Part shown: piece by piece, positions 23,167-32,864 of the stretch
Position numbering within the stretch: position 1 is the stretch's first letter
Layout: each line of letters starts with the position of its first letter
Assembly (NCBI GenBank): GCA_009026175.1
Contig: WBTZ01000001.1
Coordinates: forward strand, 62,001-126,000
Length of the DNA stretch: 64,000 bases
From: Zoogloea sp.
GTDB taxonomy: Bacteria > Pseudomonadota > Gammaproteobacteria > Burkholderiales > Rhodocyclaceae
Direction of reading: 5' to 3'
Program-made: the position numbers and the translations under genes
The notes under the pieces: model-generated
Told to the model about the DNA's origin: nothing
What the model saw: only the letters and a program-made list of their open reading frames with translations
Database searches by the model: none

Positions 23167-24725
23167 GAACGAAAGCTGCCTGCGGTACACCGGCCTGGCG
23201 ATCCGCCCGAACCGCAATGGCGAGCCTGCTGGTGCTTGCGGCGCTGCCGGTCGCTGCCGCGCCGGGGCGCATCGCGCCCATGGCACTTGCGCAGCCCGCC
23301 GATGTTGCACAGCGTCCCGCCAGCATCGTCGTCGTGCCGGAGTGCAGGAAGGATGCCGGGGGCCCCCAGAGTATGGAGCTCGGCGCGGGCAAATCCCGCT
23401 TGATGAGCCTGAGCGAGCCGGTCGCGCGCTTGACCATCGGCAATGACAGCGTCGTCCACGCCCGGCTGATTTCGCCCACCTCGCTGTATCTCAATGCCGC
23501 CACGGTTGGAACGACGAACATGATCCTGCAAGGCCAGGGTGGCCGTTGCACGATGCTCGACATCGTCGTGCGCTATGACCCGGCACCCCTCAAGGCCACC
23601 CTCGAAACGGCGATGCCTGATGAAAAGGGGATCATGGTAAGTACTGCCGGGGACAGCATCGTGCTGTCGGGGGTGGTGTCCAGCGCCGTGGCCGCCCAGC
23701 AGATCGAGTCGCTCGCACGCTCCTACGCGATCCGTTTTGCCCGCAACCTGGATGCCGTCGGCAGTGGTGCCGGCAGTGGTGGTGGAACCAGCATCTCGCT
23801 CAACAGCGGCAGTACGCGCACCAATGCCAACAACCTGGTGGTGAACATGCTGTCAATCACGGCACCCCAGCAGGTGATGCTCGAGGTGAAGGTCGCCGAG
23901 GTGTCGAAAACCCTGCTGGACAAGCTGGGCACCACCTTTGCCGCGGGGCGGAGCAACGGCTGGGGCAGCATCTCGCTGCTCACTGACATCGTCACCGGCA
24001 CGGCTGCGGGCACGCTCAACATCTTCAAGCCGGGCAGCTACCAGATCGGTATCGAGGCCGAGAAAAAGGATGGTCTGGTCCGCATCCTCGCCGAGCCGAA
24101 CGTGATGGCGATCAGTGGGCAGGAAGGCAGCTTCCTGGCAGGCGGCAAGATCCTGATCCCAGTTGCACAGACCCGTGAGGCCGGTGGCAGCACCATCACG
24201 CTGGAAGAAAAGGAGTTCGGTGTCGGCCTCAAGTTCACCCCGACCGTGCTGGGAGATGGGCGCATCAACTTGCAGGTGGCGCCGGAGGTGTCGGAGCTGT
24301 CGCGGGACGGCATCGGCGTCACGGCGACCGGCACTTTCCAGGGTACGGCCGTGCTGCCCCTCATCACCACCCGTCGTGCCTCGACCACGGTGCAACTGTA
24401 TGACGGACAGAGCTTCGCCATCGGCGGGCTGATCAAGAGCAGCACCAATGGCAATGTGAAGGCCTTTCCCTTCCTGGGTGAGATCCCGGTGCTCGGCGCC
24501 CTGTTCCGCAGCACCGATTTCCAGAGTGAGAAATCGGAGCTGGTCTTTGTGGTGACACCGCGGCTGGTCAAGCCGCTTCCGCCGGGCTATACCCTGCCGA
24601 CGGACAAGGTGGGAGAGCCGAGCCGTAACCGGGTGATGCTGGAAGGGCGCCTCGATACCGCCCCGCCTGCGCCGGCCAGCGTGGCCCCGGCGGCCCCGGC
24701 GGCGGGCGGCATGGACGTCAGATAA
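23157..24725 (+). CDS. rcpA: Tad secretin CpaC/RcpA
   Basis: A 522-residue outer-membrane secretin through which the Flp pilus passes. It has a signal peptide (LLVLAALPVAAA), then the pilus/BON-type N-terminal domains (QSMELGAGKSRLMSLSEPV). The secretin core follows, with QVMLEVKVAEVSK, VRILAEPNVMAISGQEGSF and the C-terminal VPLLGEIPVLGALFRS-type motif, here FPFLGEIPVLGALFRS. A Gly/Ser-rich linker lies at about 200-225. The Pro/Ala-rich tail after residue 500 is unstructured. No separate pilotin is recognisable, though the next lipoprotein could serve. Confidence 0.95.
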   Translation: MLLGTKAACGTPAWRSARTAMASLLVLAALPVAAAPGRIAPMALAQPADVAQRPASIVVVPECRKDAGGPQSMELGAGKSRLMSLSEPVARLTIGNDSVVHARLISPTSLYLNAATVGTTNMILQGQGGRCTMLDIVVRYDPAPLKATLETAMPDEKGIMVSTAGDSIVLSGVVSSAVAAQQIESLARSYAIRFARNLDAVGSGAGSGGGTSISLNSGSTRTNANNLVVNMLSITAPQQVMLEVKVAEVSKTLLDKLGTTFAAGRSNGWGSISLLTDIVTGTAAGTLNIFKPGSYQIGIEAEKKDGLVRILAEPNVMAISGQEGSFLAGGKILIPVAQTREAGGSTITLEEKEFGVGLKFTPTVLGDGRINLQVAPEVSELSRDGIGVTATGTFQGTAVLPLITTRRASTTVQLYDGQSFAIGGLIKSSTNGNVKAFPFLGEIPVLGALFRSTDFQSEKSELVFVVTPRLVKPLPPGYTLPTDKVGEPSRNRVMLEGRLDTAPPAPASVAPAAPAAGGMDVR

Positions 24726-24739
24726 GCAAGGAGCCGATG

Positions 24740-25036
24740 ATGAAACCCAGGTTCATCCCTACCGCTACCGCCGTCTCCCTTGCGCTGCTGGTGGGGGCAT
24801 GCAGCACCACCCCGGCCTTCGACGAAGGCTTCGGAGTGGCCGCGCGTGCCCTGGCGCTCCAGCAGACCCGCGATCTGGCCGCTACCGAGCGCAATGCCGA
24901 CAGGCCGGTGGACGGCATCGAAGGCCAGGCCGCCAGTGGTGTGATGTCCCGCTACTACCAGTCCTTCACCAAGCCGCCCGCACCCGAGAATGTCTTCAAC
25001 ATCGGGGTGGGCACAGGCCGGAAGGAAGGTCAGTAG
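24740..25036 (+). CDS. Small Tad-locus lipoprotein
   Basis: A 98-residue lipoprotein with signal peptide and lipobox LLVGAC, so Cys near residue 22 is the lipidated N-terminus. The mature part is hydrophilic, with ALQQTRDL, VDGIEGQAA and a C-terminal NVFNIGVGTG. Similar small lipoproteins occur after the secretin in other betaproteobacterial Tad loci. I infer a secretin pilotin or stabiliser role, filling the RcpB/CpaD niche, but no such family is directly recognisable. ATG 24740 has better spacing to the AAGGAG site than ATG 24737. Confidence 0.8.
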   Translation: MKPRFIPTATAVSLALLVGACSTTPAFDEGFGVAARALALQQTRDLAATERNADRPVDGIEGQAASGVMSRYYQSFTKPPAPENVFNIGVGTGRKEGQ

Positions 25037-25062
25037 CCAGGCTCATCCGGGATACGGCGATC

Positions 25063-26304
25063 ATGGGCACGCTTGCCAGGCCATCTGACTTCCCCGCCCC
25101 CCGGCAGCGGGGTGCGGTCTCCATCGTCTTCATCCTGTCGGTGGTGATGCTGCTTGGATTTGTCGGCCTGGCCATGGATATCGCCCGCCTCTACGTGAGC
25201 AAGACCGAACTGCAGAGCGCCGCCGATTCCTGTGCCCTGGCGGCTTCGGCGGCCCTGACCGGCGCCAATGCCAACCAGCTGACCGTTGCCGAGAGTTACG
25301 GGATCACCGCCGGTGTCCGCAACCGGGTGGGCATGCAGGCCGTGGCGGTGACGATCCAGGCAGACCGCGACGTGACCTTCAGCGATGCCCTGAACGGCAC
25401 ATACTTGACCAAGGGCGCGGCTGCCGGCGTGGCGCTCAACATGCGCTATGCGCGTTGCGCGGTTAGCGAAGCCAACATCAGGACGCTGCTGCTTCAGGTG
25501 ATCGATGCCCTGCCGGGGGCGGATCTCACTCCCACCACGATCCGCGCGTCGGCGGTGGCCACGCTGGAACCGTCGATCTCGAACTGTGCGCTGCCGCTGG
25601 CTGTTTGCAAGAAGGCGGGTTCGGCGGCACCGAACTTCGGCTATGTACGCGGAGAATGGCTCACCGGGCGCTTCGATCCGCCGAGCAACGTGACCGGCAA
25701 GTTCAAGTGGGTCGAGTTTCCCGGCTACAGCACCACTCCGGCACTCGAGACCCTGATTGGTCAGGGCGGGCAGTGCAACCTGTCGGGCTCCAACACGCTC
25801 ACGCCCCGCACCGGCGCCATCAACAGCCTGGTGGATGTGTGGAACTGGCGTTTTGGCGTCAAGAAGGCGTCCGGCGCGCCCGCCGGGGCCTTTCCACCCG
25901 ATCTGACTGGTTTCGCCTATACCGCGACCAACTGGCCGACCCAGGCCAGCGCCTTCAACGATTTCTCGATCAAGCGCGCCGCCAACACGCCCTGGAATGG
26001 TCTGCCCTCGCTGGGGGGCAGCTGGAGTGCCAGCACCAGTGCCGTCCATGCCGGGGGGGGCGACCGCCGGCTGGTCGTCGGCCCGGTGGTCGACTGCAGC
26101 AGCTGGGTTTCGGGAGGCACCAGCCCGCAGGCGATCCTCGGCTGGGCCTGTTACCTGATGCTCAATCCCGTCTCGAACCCGAACGACAACATGGGTCTCG
26201 AATATCGCGGCCCTGCCAGCGATATCGCATCGGGTTGCGTGACTTCCGGTGCGCCGGGCGGGCCCGGGGCCGGCGGCCCCAAGGTCCCGGCCCTGGTGCA
26301 GTGA
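25063..26304 (+). CDS. TadG-like pilus assembly protein with N-terminal membrane segment
   Basis: A 413-residue protein. Near the N-terminus, QRGAVSIVFILSVVMLLGFVGLAMDIARLYV matches the TadG/TadE pseudopilin-like helix, shown here in overlapping form. ELQSAADSCALAASAAL follows, typical of TadG-related proteins. The remainder is a large extracytoplasmic domain with several Cys residues that could form disulfides. A Gly/Pro-rich tail ends the protein. It begins 26 bp after the lipoprotein gene. A role as a minor pseudopilin or assembly factor is inferred from family and context. Confidence 0.85.
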   Translation: MGTLARPSDFPAPRQRGAVSIVFILSVVMLLGFVGLAMDIARLYVSKTELQSAADSCALAASAALTGANANQLTVAESYGITAGVRNRVGMQAVAVTIQADRDVTFSDALNGTYLTKGAAAGVALNMRYARCAVSEANIRTLLLQVIDALPGADLTPTTIRASAVATLEPSISNCALPLAVCKKAGSAAPNFGYVRGEWLTGRFDPPSNVTGKFKWVEFPGYSTTPALETLIGQGGQCNLSGSNTLTPRTGAINSLVDVWNWRFGVKKASGAPAGAFPPDLTGFAYTATNWPTQASAFNDFSIKRAANTPWNGLPSLGGSWSASTSAVHAGGGDRRLVVGPVVDCSSWVSGGTSPQAILGWACYLMLNPVSNPNDNMGLEYRGPASDIASGCVTSGAPGGPGAGGPKVPALVQ

Positions 26305-26311
26305 GGCGATC

Positions 26312-26821
26312 ATGCTGAAGTCCGCATCGACCGGATGGTCTCCCCCCCGCCGCAGGATGCGCGGCGTTGCTGCGGTGGAATTAGCGCTGGTGTCCATTCC
26401 GATGGTGCTGCTGTCGGTGGCGGCCGTCGACTTTGCTCGGGCCATGTTCACCTACGACCAGCTGGTCAAGTCGGCCCGGGATGGTGCGCGCTACCTGTCC
26501 TTCTTCGACCCCTCCATTGCCGCGGAGTACCCCACCGCCCTGGCCAGGAGCCGGATGGTGTATGGCATGGCCAGTCCGCCCGCCGGGACGCCGACCATCG
26601 TGCCGGGGCTGACCACCGCGATGATCGCGATCTGCGACCGCACCGACTCCAGCTCTTGTCCCGGCGAGACCTTTGCCAACGTGCCGACAGGAAGTGGCAA
26701 CGTGAACCTCGTCAAGGTGACGATCTCGGGCTATCAGTTCACGCCGATCTTTCCCGGCGGTTCGCGCTTGACCGCCTTCACCTTCGAGCCGATCAGCGTG
26801 ACGATGAGGCAGTTGTACTGA
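26312..26821 (+). CDS. TadE-like minor pseudopilin
   Basis: A 169-residue TadE-family protein. An N-terminal basic stretch is followed by MRGVAAVELALVSIPMVLL, with G-VAAVELAL matching the pseudopilin processing motif (Gly -1, Glu +5), then SVAAVDFARAMFTYDQL and the conserved KSARDGARYLS. The C-terminal periplasmic domain has one Cys pair. Its stop shares one base with the next start (TGATG), so translation of the two TadE-like genes is coupled. Confidence 0.9.
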   Translation: MLKSASTGWSPPRRRMRGVAAVELALVSIPMVLLSVAAVDFARAMFTYDQLVKSARDGARYLSFFDPSIAAEYPTALARSRMVYGMASPPAGTPTIVPGLTTAMIAICDRTDSSSCPGETFANVPTGSGNVNLVKVTISGYQFTPIFPGGSRLTAFTFEPISVTMRQLY

Positions 26822-27264
26822 TGAACACGCGTCCCATGCCCTCGCTCGACTGTCGCCAGCGTGGCGCGGTGGCGGTGGAGTTCGCCCTGGTCTTCATCGT
26901 GTTCATGGCGATGGCCGTCGCGATCATGGAATTCTCCCGGGTCATGTATGTGTATGCGTCGGCGGTGGAGGCGACCCGCCTCGGCGCGCGCATCGCGACG
27001 GTGTGCGGCACCGGCGACGTGGCCAAGGTGAAGGCGCGGATGAGGGGCATGCTGTCCAGTCTCACCCCCGACAAGATCAGCATCACCTATCCGGCCACCG
27101 AATGTTCGGCTGCCACCTGCGATCCGGTCACCGTGCGCATCCAGGGCCTGACGGTGGTGACCTCGATCCCGATGGTGACGCCCCTGTCCTTCCCGGTGCC
27201 GGCCTTTTCAACCTCGATTCCTGGCGAGAGCCTGAGCAGCACCAACAACGCGTTGTGCAACTGA
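26821..27264 (+). CDS. Second TadE/TadF-like minor pseudopilin
   Basis: A 147-residue paralogue of the preceding gene. RQRGAVAVEFALVFIVFMAM shows the Gly -1/Glu +5 pseudopilin site and membrane helix. SRVMYVYASAVEATRLGARIA follows and a Cys-containing periplasmic domain ends the protein. Two TadE-like proteins plus one TadG-like protein match the TadE/F/G minor-pilin set of known systems. The start ATG overlaps the previous stop by one base. Confidence 0.88.
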   Translation: MNTRPMPSLDCRQRGAVAVEFALVFIVFMAMAVAIMEFSRVMYVYASAVEATRLGARIATVCGTGDVAKVKARMRGMLSSLTPDKISITYPATECSAATCDPVTVRIQGLTVVTSIPMVTPLSFPVPAFSTSIPGESLSSTNNALCN

Positions 27265-27306
27265 CGGCGCGCCGACCATCTGCCTGAACATAAGAAGACA
27301 GCAATC

Positions 27307-28476
27307 TTGAGAGTTCTAGCCGTTTCTGAAGACCGTCGCAATCTCGAGGACATCCGCAAGTTCGCGGGCGAGATTGAGCACATCACCGGGCTGAGCTGCC
27401 ACGAGGGCTCCCTCGGTGGCCTGAACACCCTGCCGGTCAAGGGTGAGGTGGAGGTGCTGCTCCTCGACTGCCGGCATGGTGGCATCGCTCCGCTGGACGA
27501 TCTCGAGCGGCTGATGGCCTTCTACCCCAACCTGGCCACCGTGCTGGTGGTGGACAACGAGTCGCCCGAGTTGCTGTTGCGCGCCTTGCGGCTGGGCGTG
27601 CGTGAAGTCATCAAGGCGCCCCTGTCGGCGGACGACATCCGCACGGCCCTGCACCGGACGCTCCAGAAAAGCCTCAAGGGGCCGCGGGGCGAAGGCCGCG
27701 TGCTGGCCGTGATGTCGTGCAAGGGGGGCAGCGGGGCAACCTTCCTTGCTGCCAATCTCGGTCATGTGCTGGCCGCCCGTACCCACAAGCGGGTGCTGCT
27801 GATCGACCTCAACCTGCAGTTCGGGGATGCCGTGCTGTTCGTCTCTGACCGCCGCCCCAGCAACTGCCTGACCGACATCACCCGCGACATCCAGCGCATC
27901 GACATGGCCCTGCTCAAGTCGGCACTGATCGAGGTGAGCCCGAATTACAGCATTCTCGCGGCGCCTGAGGATCCGACCCAGTCGGTGGACATCCGGCCGG
28001 CCCACGTGGAGTCGCTGGTGCGTTTTGCCCGCGCCAACTTCGACTATGTGCTGCTGGACGTGGGGCGCTCCCTCGACACCTGCACGATCCAGGCGCTCGA
28101 TCTGGCAGACCAAGTCTATCCGGTGCTGCAACTGACGCTGCCCTTCCTGCGGGATGCCAAGCGCCTGTTCGATGTGTATCACTCCCTCGACTACGGCCCG
28201 GGGAAGGTGCGCCCCATCCTCAACCGGGTCGAGCGTTCCGCGGGCGATCTCACCGAACAGGACGCCGAGAAGCTGCTGATCTACAAGATCTTTGCCACTA
28301 TCCCCAACCACTACAAATCAGTCACCGCCTCGGTGAACCAGGGCATCCCGATTCTCCAGCTCGCCGCGGGCAGCCCGGTGGCCCGCAGCCTGGAGGCGCT
28401 GTGCGACCGGATCACCGAGACAACCCAGGCGCCGGAAGGCAAGGGGCTTTTCTCGCGCCTGTTCTCCCGTGGCTAG
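27307..28476 (+). CDS. tadZ: Pilus polarity ATPase-like protein CpaE/TadZ
   Basis: A 389-residue protein of the CpaE/TadZ family, which places the Tad machine at the cell pole. The N-terminal part (about 1-120) is an atypical receiver-like domain ([14 protein letters not shown]-type helix [17 protein letters not shown]). A MinD/ParA-type domain follows: [31 protein letters not shown] and YVLLDVGRS. The second Walker A position is Ala (GGSGAT) instead of Lys, so ATP hydrolysis may be weak or absent, as in other TadZ proteins. The start codon is TTG. Confidence 0.92.
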   Translation: MRVLAVSEDRRNLEDIRKFAGEIEHITGLSCHEGSLGGLNTLPVKGEVEVLLLDCRHGGIAPLDDLERLMAFYPNLATVLVVDNESPELLLRALRLGVREVIKAPLSADDIRTALHRTLQKSLKGPRGEGRVLAVMSCKGGSGATFLAANLGHVLAARTHKRVLLIDLNLQFGDAVLFVSDRRPSNCLTDITRDIQRIDMALLKSALIEVSPNYSILAAPEDPTQSVDIRPAHVESLVRFARANFDYVLLDVGRSLDTCTIQALDLADQVYPVLQLTLPFLRDAKRLFDVYHSLDYGPGKVRPILNRVERSAGDLTEQDAEKLLIYKIFATIPNHYKSVTASVNQGIPILQLAAGSPVARSLEALCDRITETTQAPEGKGLFSRLFSRG

Positions 28477-28492
28477 GCCGGAGGAACCCCCA

Positions 28493-29851
28493 ATGATGTC
28501 GATCAGGGCACGATTCGGAAATGGTGATGGTGAGTCCCTCCGCCCCGAGGGGAGCGACGCCCTGTCGCCTGGTGCGCGGCGCAACTACCAGGAGATCAAG
28601 AAGCGCATCCACCAGACGCTGCTCGACCGGGTGGACCTGGCCCGCCTGCAGAAGCTCGGCAGCGAGCAGATCGGCGATGAACTCAAGATCCTCATCGAGC
28701 AACTGATGATCGAGGAGGATGTGGCCCTCAATGAGCAGGACCGGCGCAACCTGACCCGCGACATCCGCTGGGAGATGCTGGGTCTGGGCCCGCTGGAGCC
28801 ACTGCTGGCCGATCCGAGCATCTCGGACATTCTCGTCAATACCCATAAACAGGTGTACGTGGAGCGGCGCGGCCGCCTGGAGCTGACCGACATCAGCTTC
28901 CAGGACGAGCAGCATCTGATGAAGATCATCGACAAGATCGTCTCGCGGGTGGGGCGCCGCGTGGATGAGTCCAGCCCGATGGTCGATGCCCGCCTGCCTG
29001 ACGGCTCGCGGGTGAATGCCATCATTCCGCCCCTGGCCATCGACGGGCCGATCATGTCGATCCGGCGCTTCTCGGTCACCCCCCTGCGCCTCGATGATCT
29101 GCTCGGCTTCAAGGCCCTGACCGAACCGATGGCCCGCACCCTTGAGGCACTGTCCCGCGCCAAGGTCAACCTGATCATTTCCGGTGGTACCGGCAGTGGC
29201 AAGACCACTCTGCTCAACATCATGTCCGCCGGAATCCCTGCCAGCGAGCGGATCATCACCATCGAGGATGCGGCCGAACTGCAGATGCAGCAGCCTCACG
29301 TCGTCCGCCTGGAAACCCGCCCGCCCAACATCGAGGGCAAGGGCGAAGTGACGCAGCGGGTGCTGGTCCGCAACGCCCTGCGGATGCGGCCCGACCGGAT
29401 CATCCTTGGTGAAGTCCGTGGCGCCGAAGCCTTTGACATGCTGCAGGCCATGAATACAGGCCATGAGGGTTCGATGGCCACCATCCACGCCAACACGCCG
29501 CGGGATGCCCTGTCACGCCTGGAGAACATGATCGGCATGGCCAGCATGACCCTCACCCCGAAGGCCATCCGCCAGCAGATCGCGTCGGCCATCTCGGTGA
29601 TCGTGCAGACCGCCCGCCTCGTGGATGGCAAGCGCAAGATCATCTCGATCCAGGAGCTCACCGGCATGGAGGGGGAGACCATCTCCATGCAGGAAGTTTT
29701 TGGTTTCCGCCAGACCGGCCTGCTTCAGGATGGCACTGTTGAGGGCTATTTCGCGGCCAGTGGCGTCCGTCCGGTGTTTCACGAACGCCTGCGTACTTTC
29801 GGCATCCGCCTGCCGGACGAGTTCTTCGATCCGAATCGCCGCTTTTCGTGA
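28493..29851 (+). CDS. tadA: Tad pilus assembly ATPase TadA/CpaF
   Basis: A 452-residue hexameric secretion ATPase that powers Flp pilus extension. The N-terminal domain contains [20 protein letters not shown]. The ATPase core has the Walker [15 protein letters not shown], the Asp-box [19 protein letters not shown] and the Walker [13 protein letters not shown]. The His-box is [15 protein letters not shown] 28493 follows a GGAGG site by 8 bp; an adjacent ATG at 28496 is possible. It lies 16 bp after tadZ and 9 bp before tadB. Confidence 0.97.
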   Translation: MMSIRARFGNGDGESLRPEGSDALSPGARRNYQEIKKRIHQTLLDRVDLARLQKLGSEQIGDELKILIEQLMIEEDVALNEQDRRNLTRDIRWEMLGLGPLEPLLADPSISDILVNTHKQVYVERRGRLELTDISFQDEQHLMKIIDKIVSRVGRRVDESSPMVDARLPDGSRVNAIIPPLAIDGPIMSIRRFSVTPLRLDDLLGFKALTEPMARTLEALSRAKVNLIISGGTGSGKTTLLNIMSAGIPASERIITIEDAAELQMQQPHVVRLETRPPNIEGKGEVTQRVLVRNALRMRPDRIILGEVRGAEAFDMLQAMNTGHEGSMATIHANTPRDALSRLENMIGMASMTLTPKAIRQQIASAISVIVQTARLVDGKRKIISIQELTGMEGETISMQEVFGFRQTGLLQDGTVEGYFAASGVRPVFHERLRTFGIRLPDEFFDPNRRFS

Positions 29852-29860
29852 GGCTCCGGA

Positions 29861-30838
29861 ATGAACGACAACCTGCTCATCTTTGCCCTGCTCCTGCTGT
29901 TCATCGCCGTCTTCATTGCCATCGAGGGCGTGTACATCTGGTGGAACTCGACCAGGGGGCCCGAGGCAACACGCATCGCCAAGCGCCTCCGGATGCTCTC
30001 CGCAGGCGGGCAGTCCGACCTAGACCTGCCCCTGCTCAAGCGCCGGCTGGCCGACGAAAGCCCCTTGTTCGAGCGGCTCATGCTGTTGCTGCCGCGCCTC
30101 CGGCTGGCTGACCGGCTGCTCGTCCAGAGTGGCACCGACTGGAGCCTGCCCAACTACGCAACCTATAGTGGCGGTTTGTTCCTGGTCACGTTCTTCGGCT
30201 TGCTGCTGGCCGGGCATCCTGTCTTCATAGCCTTGCTGGCCGGGCTGGGGGCAGGCCTCATGCCCACCTTCCACCTGATCCGCCGGCGCAGCCGGCGCTT
30301 GAAGAGCTTCGAGGTTCTCCTGCCCGAGACCCTCGATCTGATCGGCCGCGCCCTGCGCGCCGGCCATGCCCTGTCGAGTGCCCTGCAGATGGCGGGCAAC
30401 GAACTGCCCGACCCGGTCGGCGAGGAATTCCGTCAGACCTTCGACGAGATCAACTTCGGCATCTCGGCGCAGGACGCCCTGCAGAACCTGGCCCGGCGGG
30501 TGCCCAGCACCGACCTCGGCTTCTTTGTGGTGGCGGTCCTGATCCAGCGCGAAACCGGAGGCAATCTGTCAGAGATCCTGTCCAACATCAGCGCCATCAT
30601 CCGCGCCCGGCTCAAGCTGTTTGGCAAGGTTGCCGCCCTGTCGGCGGAAGGGCGCTTCTCCGGCGTGGTGTTGTCGATCCTGCCTTTTGCCACCGGTTTC
30701 CTGCTGTACCTGATCGACTCTTCCTTCATGTCCCTGTTGTGGACGGACCCCAGCGGCATCTTCTTCCTCAAGCTCGGCATGGTGTTCATCGTGCTGGGAG
30801 GCTTCTGGATGAGTCGCATTGTGAAGATTCACGTCTAA
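29861..30838 (+). CDS. tadB: Tad inner-membrane platform protein TadB
   Basis: A 325-residue T2SSF-fold membrane protein that forms the inner-membrane platform with TadC. One N-terminal helix (about 5-25), two central helices (about 100-145) and two C-terminal helices (about 265-318) frame the cytoplasmic domain. That domain has the family motifs LPETLDLIGRALRAGHALSSAL and QRETGGNLSEILSNIS, each quoted across its core. It starts 9 bp after tadA. Confidence 0.95.
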   Translation: MNDNLLIFALLLLFIAVFIAIEGVYIWWNSTRGPEATRIAKRLRMLSAGGQSDLDLPLLKRRLADESPLFERLMLLLPRLRLADRLLVQSGTDWSLPNYATYSGGLFLVTFFGLLLAGHPVFIALLAGLGAGLMPTFHLIRRRSRRLKSFEVLLPETLDLIGRALRAGHALSSALQMAGNELPDPVGEEFRQTFDEINFGISAQDALQNLARRVPSTDLGFFVVAVLIQRETGGNLSEILSNISAIIRARLKLFGKVAALSAEGRFSGVVLSILPFATGFLLYLIDSSFMSLLWTDPSGIFFLKLGMVFIVLGGFWMSRIVKIHV

Positions 30839-30849
30839 GGAGACTTGTC

Positions 30850-31809
30850 GTGAATGCCTACTCCTCAAGCCAGCTGCTGTTTCTGGGCCTGGTCTTCCTC
30901 ATTGCCAGCGGCCTGCCGGTGGGCGCCTATTTCGTCCTGCGTCGCAACGCGGTGCAGCGCCGCCTGGAGCGTATCGTTTCCGGTGTGCCCGGCCCGGCCG
31001 ATCCGGCGCAGAAGGACACGCCCCAGTGGGTCGAGACGGTCGCCAGGGCTGCCACACCCCTGGCCCGGCTGTCTGTCCCGGACGAAGGCTGGGAAGGCTC
31101 GGAGCTGCGCCTGCGCTTCATGCGTGCCGGTCTCCGTTCGAGCAATGCGCCAGTATTCTTTTTTGCCATCAAGACCTTGATGGCCTTCGGTCTGCCCTTG
31201 CTGCTCTGGTTTGCACGGGCTGCATCGGGCAGCACCATGCCGCTCAACAAGTTTGTCCTGCTGGTAGGGGTCGTGTGCAGTGTCGGTTTCTATCTGCCGA
31301 ACGTGGTGCTCAATCACCTGATCGAGCGGCGCAGGCTGGAGATCTTCGAGAGCTTTCCCGATGCGCTGGATCTGCTGACGATCTGTGTCGAAGCGGGGCT
31401 CAGCCTGGAGGCCGCGCTCAACCGGGTGGCGTCCGAGATCCAGATCAACAGCCTCGTCCTGGCCACCGAACTGCAGCTGGTATGCCTGGAGTTCCGGGCC
31501 GGCAGCGGCAAGGAGCGGGCACTGCGGAACCTGGCGTTGCGGACGGGCGTGGAGGACGTGGATACGCTGGTGGCCATGCTGGTGCAGTCCGAGAAGTTCG
31601 GTACCAGTATTGGTGATGCCCTGCGGATACAGTCGGACATGCTGCGTGTGAAGCGTCAGCAGCGGGCCGAGGAGCGGGCCGCCAAGGTGGCCGTGAAGTT
31701 GCTCTTCCCGTTGATGTTCTGCATTTTTCCGTCGATCCTGATCGTCGTTGCCGGGCCCGCAATGATCCGCATTGCCAAGGTCCTGCCGACCCTGGTCGGC
31801 GGTGGTTGA
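30850..31809 (+). CDS. tadC: Tad inner-membrane platform protein TadC
   Basis: A 319-residue T2SSF-family partner of TadB. Hydrophobic segments lie at about 8-28, 105-125, 133-155 and 285-310. The cytoplasmic T2SSF domain has FPDALDLLTICVEAGLSLEAAL, given across its core, and VQSEKFGTSIGDALRIQSD. The start is GTG 30850, with AAGGAGA 6 bp upstream. This start fits family length; the frame is open further upstream but overlaps tadB in another frame. Confidence 0.94.
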   Translation: MNAYSSSQLLFLGLVFLIASGLPVGAYFVLRRNAVQRRLERIVSGVPGPADPAQKDTPQWVETVARAATPLARLSVPDEGWEGSELRLRFMRAGLRSSNAPVFFFAIKTLMAFGLPLLLWFARAASGSTMPLNKFVLLVGVVCSVGFYLPNVVLNHLIERRRLEIFESFPDALDLLTICVEAGLSLEAALNRVASEIQINSLVLATELQLVCLEFRAGSGKERALRNLALRTGVEDVDTLVAMLVQSEKFGTSIGDALRIQSDMLRVKRQQRAEERAAKVAVKLLFPLMFCIFPSILIVVAGPAMIRIAKVLPTLVGGG

Positions 31810-31833
31810 CTCCCCCTGTCACCGGAGGCGCGC

Positions 31834-32841
31834 ATGAAACCCGCAACGCTGGCCCTGGCTCTGTGCCTTGCCTCATCCGGCTGTGCCACCCGTTCCGAAC
31901 CGGCGGCCCTGGCCTGGGAGCTCAAGCCGATCGCCACCGTGCGCCACGGCATGGATCAGGCCCGGGCATCCTATCAACTCGGGCGACTGCTTCAGAAGGA
32001 GGGGCGCCTGCAGGCCGCGGAGGAGGCCTATGGTCAGGCTGTGGCAGCCGACCCGGATCATGCTGACGCCCTCAATGCACTGGCGGCCCTGTACGCAGAA
32101 CGAGGCGAACTGGAGCGTGCCGCCGACATGCTCCGGCAGCTTGCGGCCCTGGCGCCGCAGAAGGCCTATCTGCACAACAACATGGGTTATGCCTTCCATC
32201 TGCTGGGGCGCGATGACGAAGCCATCGAGGCTCTTCGCAGGGCCGTTGCCCTGGACCCCGGATACGAACGGGCCTGGGTGAACCTGCGGACAGTGGCCCT
32301 GGCCCGGGGGCGGCCGGACCTTGCGGCCATGGCGGTCCGCCACGAACTGAATGTACCTGCCCGCCCTGCTGCCGTGGAGACAGCGCCATCCTCCGAACCG
32401 CCGGTGGTCCTGACGATGTCGGCGACTTTCGTGACACCTGCCTTGCCCGCCGCCGTGCCCGGGCGGGGCATCCAGCTGAGCGAAGCGGGGCCGCGGATCA
32501 TTCCGGCAGCCAATCCGATGCAGGGCACCCGCGTCGAAATTTCCAATGGCAACGGTTCCCGGGGCATGGCCACCCTCTACGGTCAGCGCCTCAGGCGCGA
32601 TGGTGTCGGCGTGAGCCGCATCACCAACCATTCGTCGTTCCGTTTCAGGCGCAGTCTCATCCAGTACAGCCCGGGTTTTGCTGCTGCGGCCGAGTCGCTC
32701 CGGGTGCACCTGGGCACGGAGCTCACTCCGGTCGAGATGAAGATCCGGCGGCCGGGAACCGATGTGCGCGTGATCCTTGGGCGGGACAGTTCCAGGCGGA
32801 TGGTGGCCGAAGCCGGCAGGGCGGACGATACGGCGTCCTGA
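31834..32841 (+). CDS. tadD: TPR lipoprotein TadD with C-terminal LytR_C-like domain
   Basis: A 335-residue lipoprotein. The lipobox is LASSGC. Three TPR units (about 45-150, for example ASYQLGRLLQKEGRLQAAEEAY and LHNNMGYAFHLLGRDDEAIEAL, quoted in part) make a scaffold. After a Pro/Ala linker, VEISNGNGSRGMATLYGQRL resembles the LytR C-terminal domain found in some TadD proteins. Family members are needed for pilus assembly. It is the last Tad gene, 24 bp after tadC, and converges with the MipA/OmpV gene over a 23-bp gap. Confidence 0.9.
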   Translation: MKPATLALALCLASSGCATRSEPAALAWELKPIATVRHGMDQARASYQLGRLLQKEGRLQAAEEAYGQAVAADPDHADALNALAALYAERGELERAADMLRQLAALAPQKAYLHNNMGYAFHLLGRDDEAIEALRRAVALDPGYERAWVNLRTVALARGRPDLAAMAVRHELNVPARPAAVETAPSSEPPVVLTMSATFVTPALPAAVPGRGIQLSEAGPRIIPAANPMQGTRVEISNGNGSRGMATLYGQRLRRDGVGVSRITNHSSFRFRRSLIQYSPGFAAAAESLRVHLGTELTPVEMKIRRPGTDVRVILGRDSSRRMVAEAGRADDTAS

Positions 32842-32864
32842 CCCGGGGACGTCACCGGTACGGC

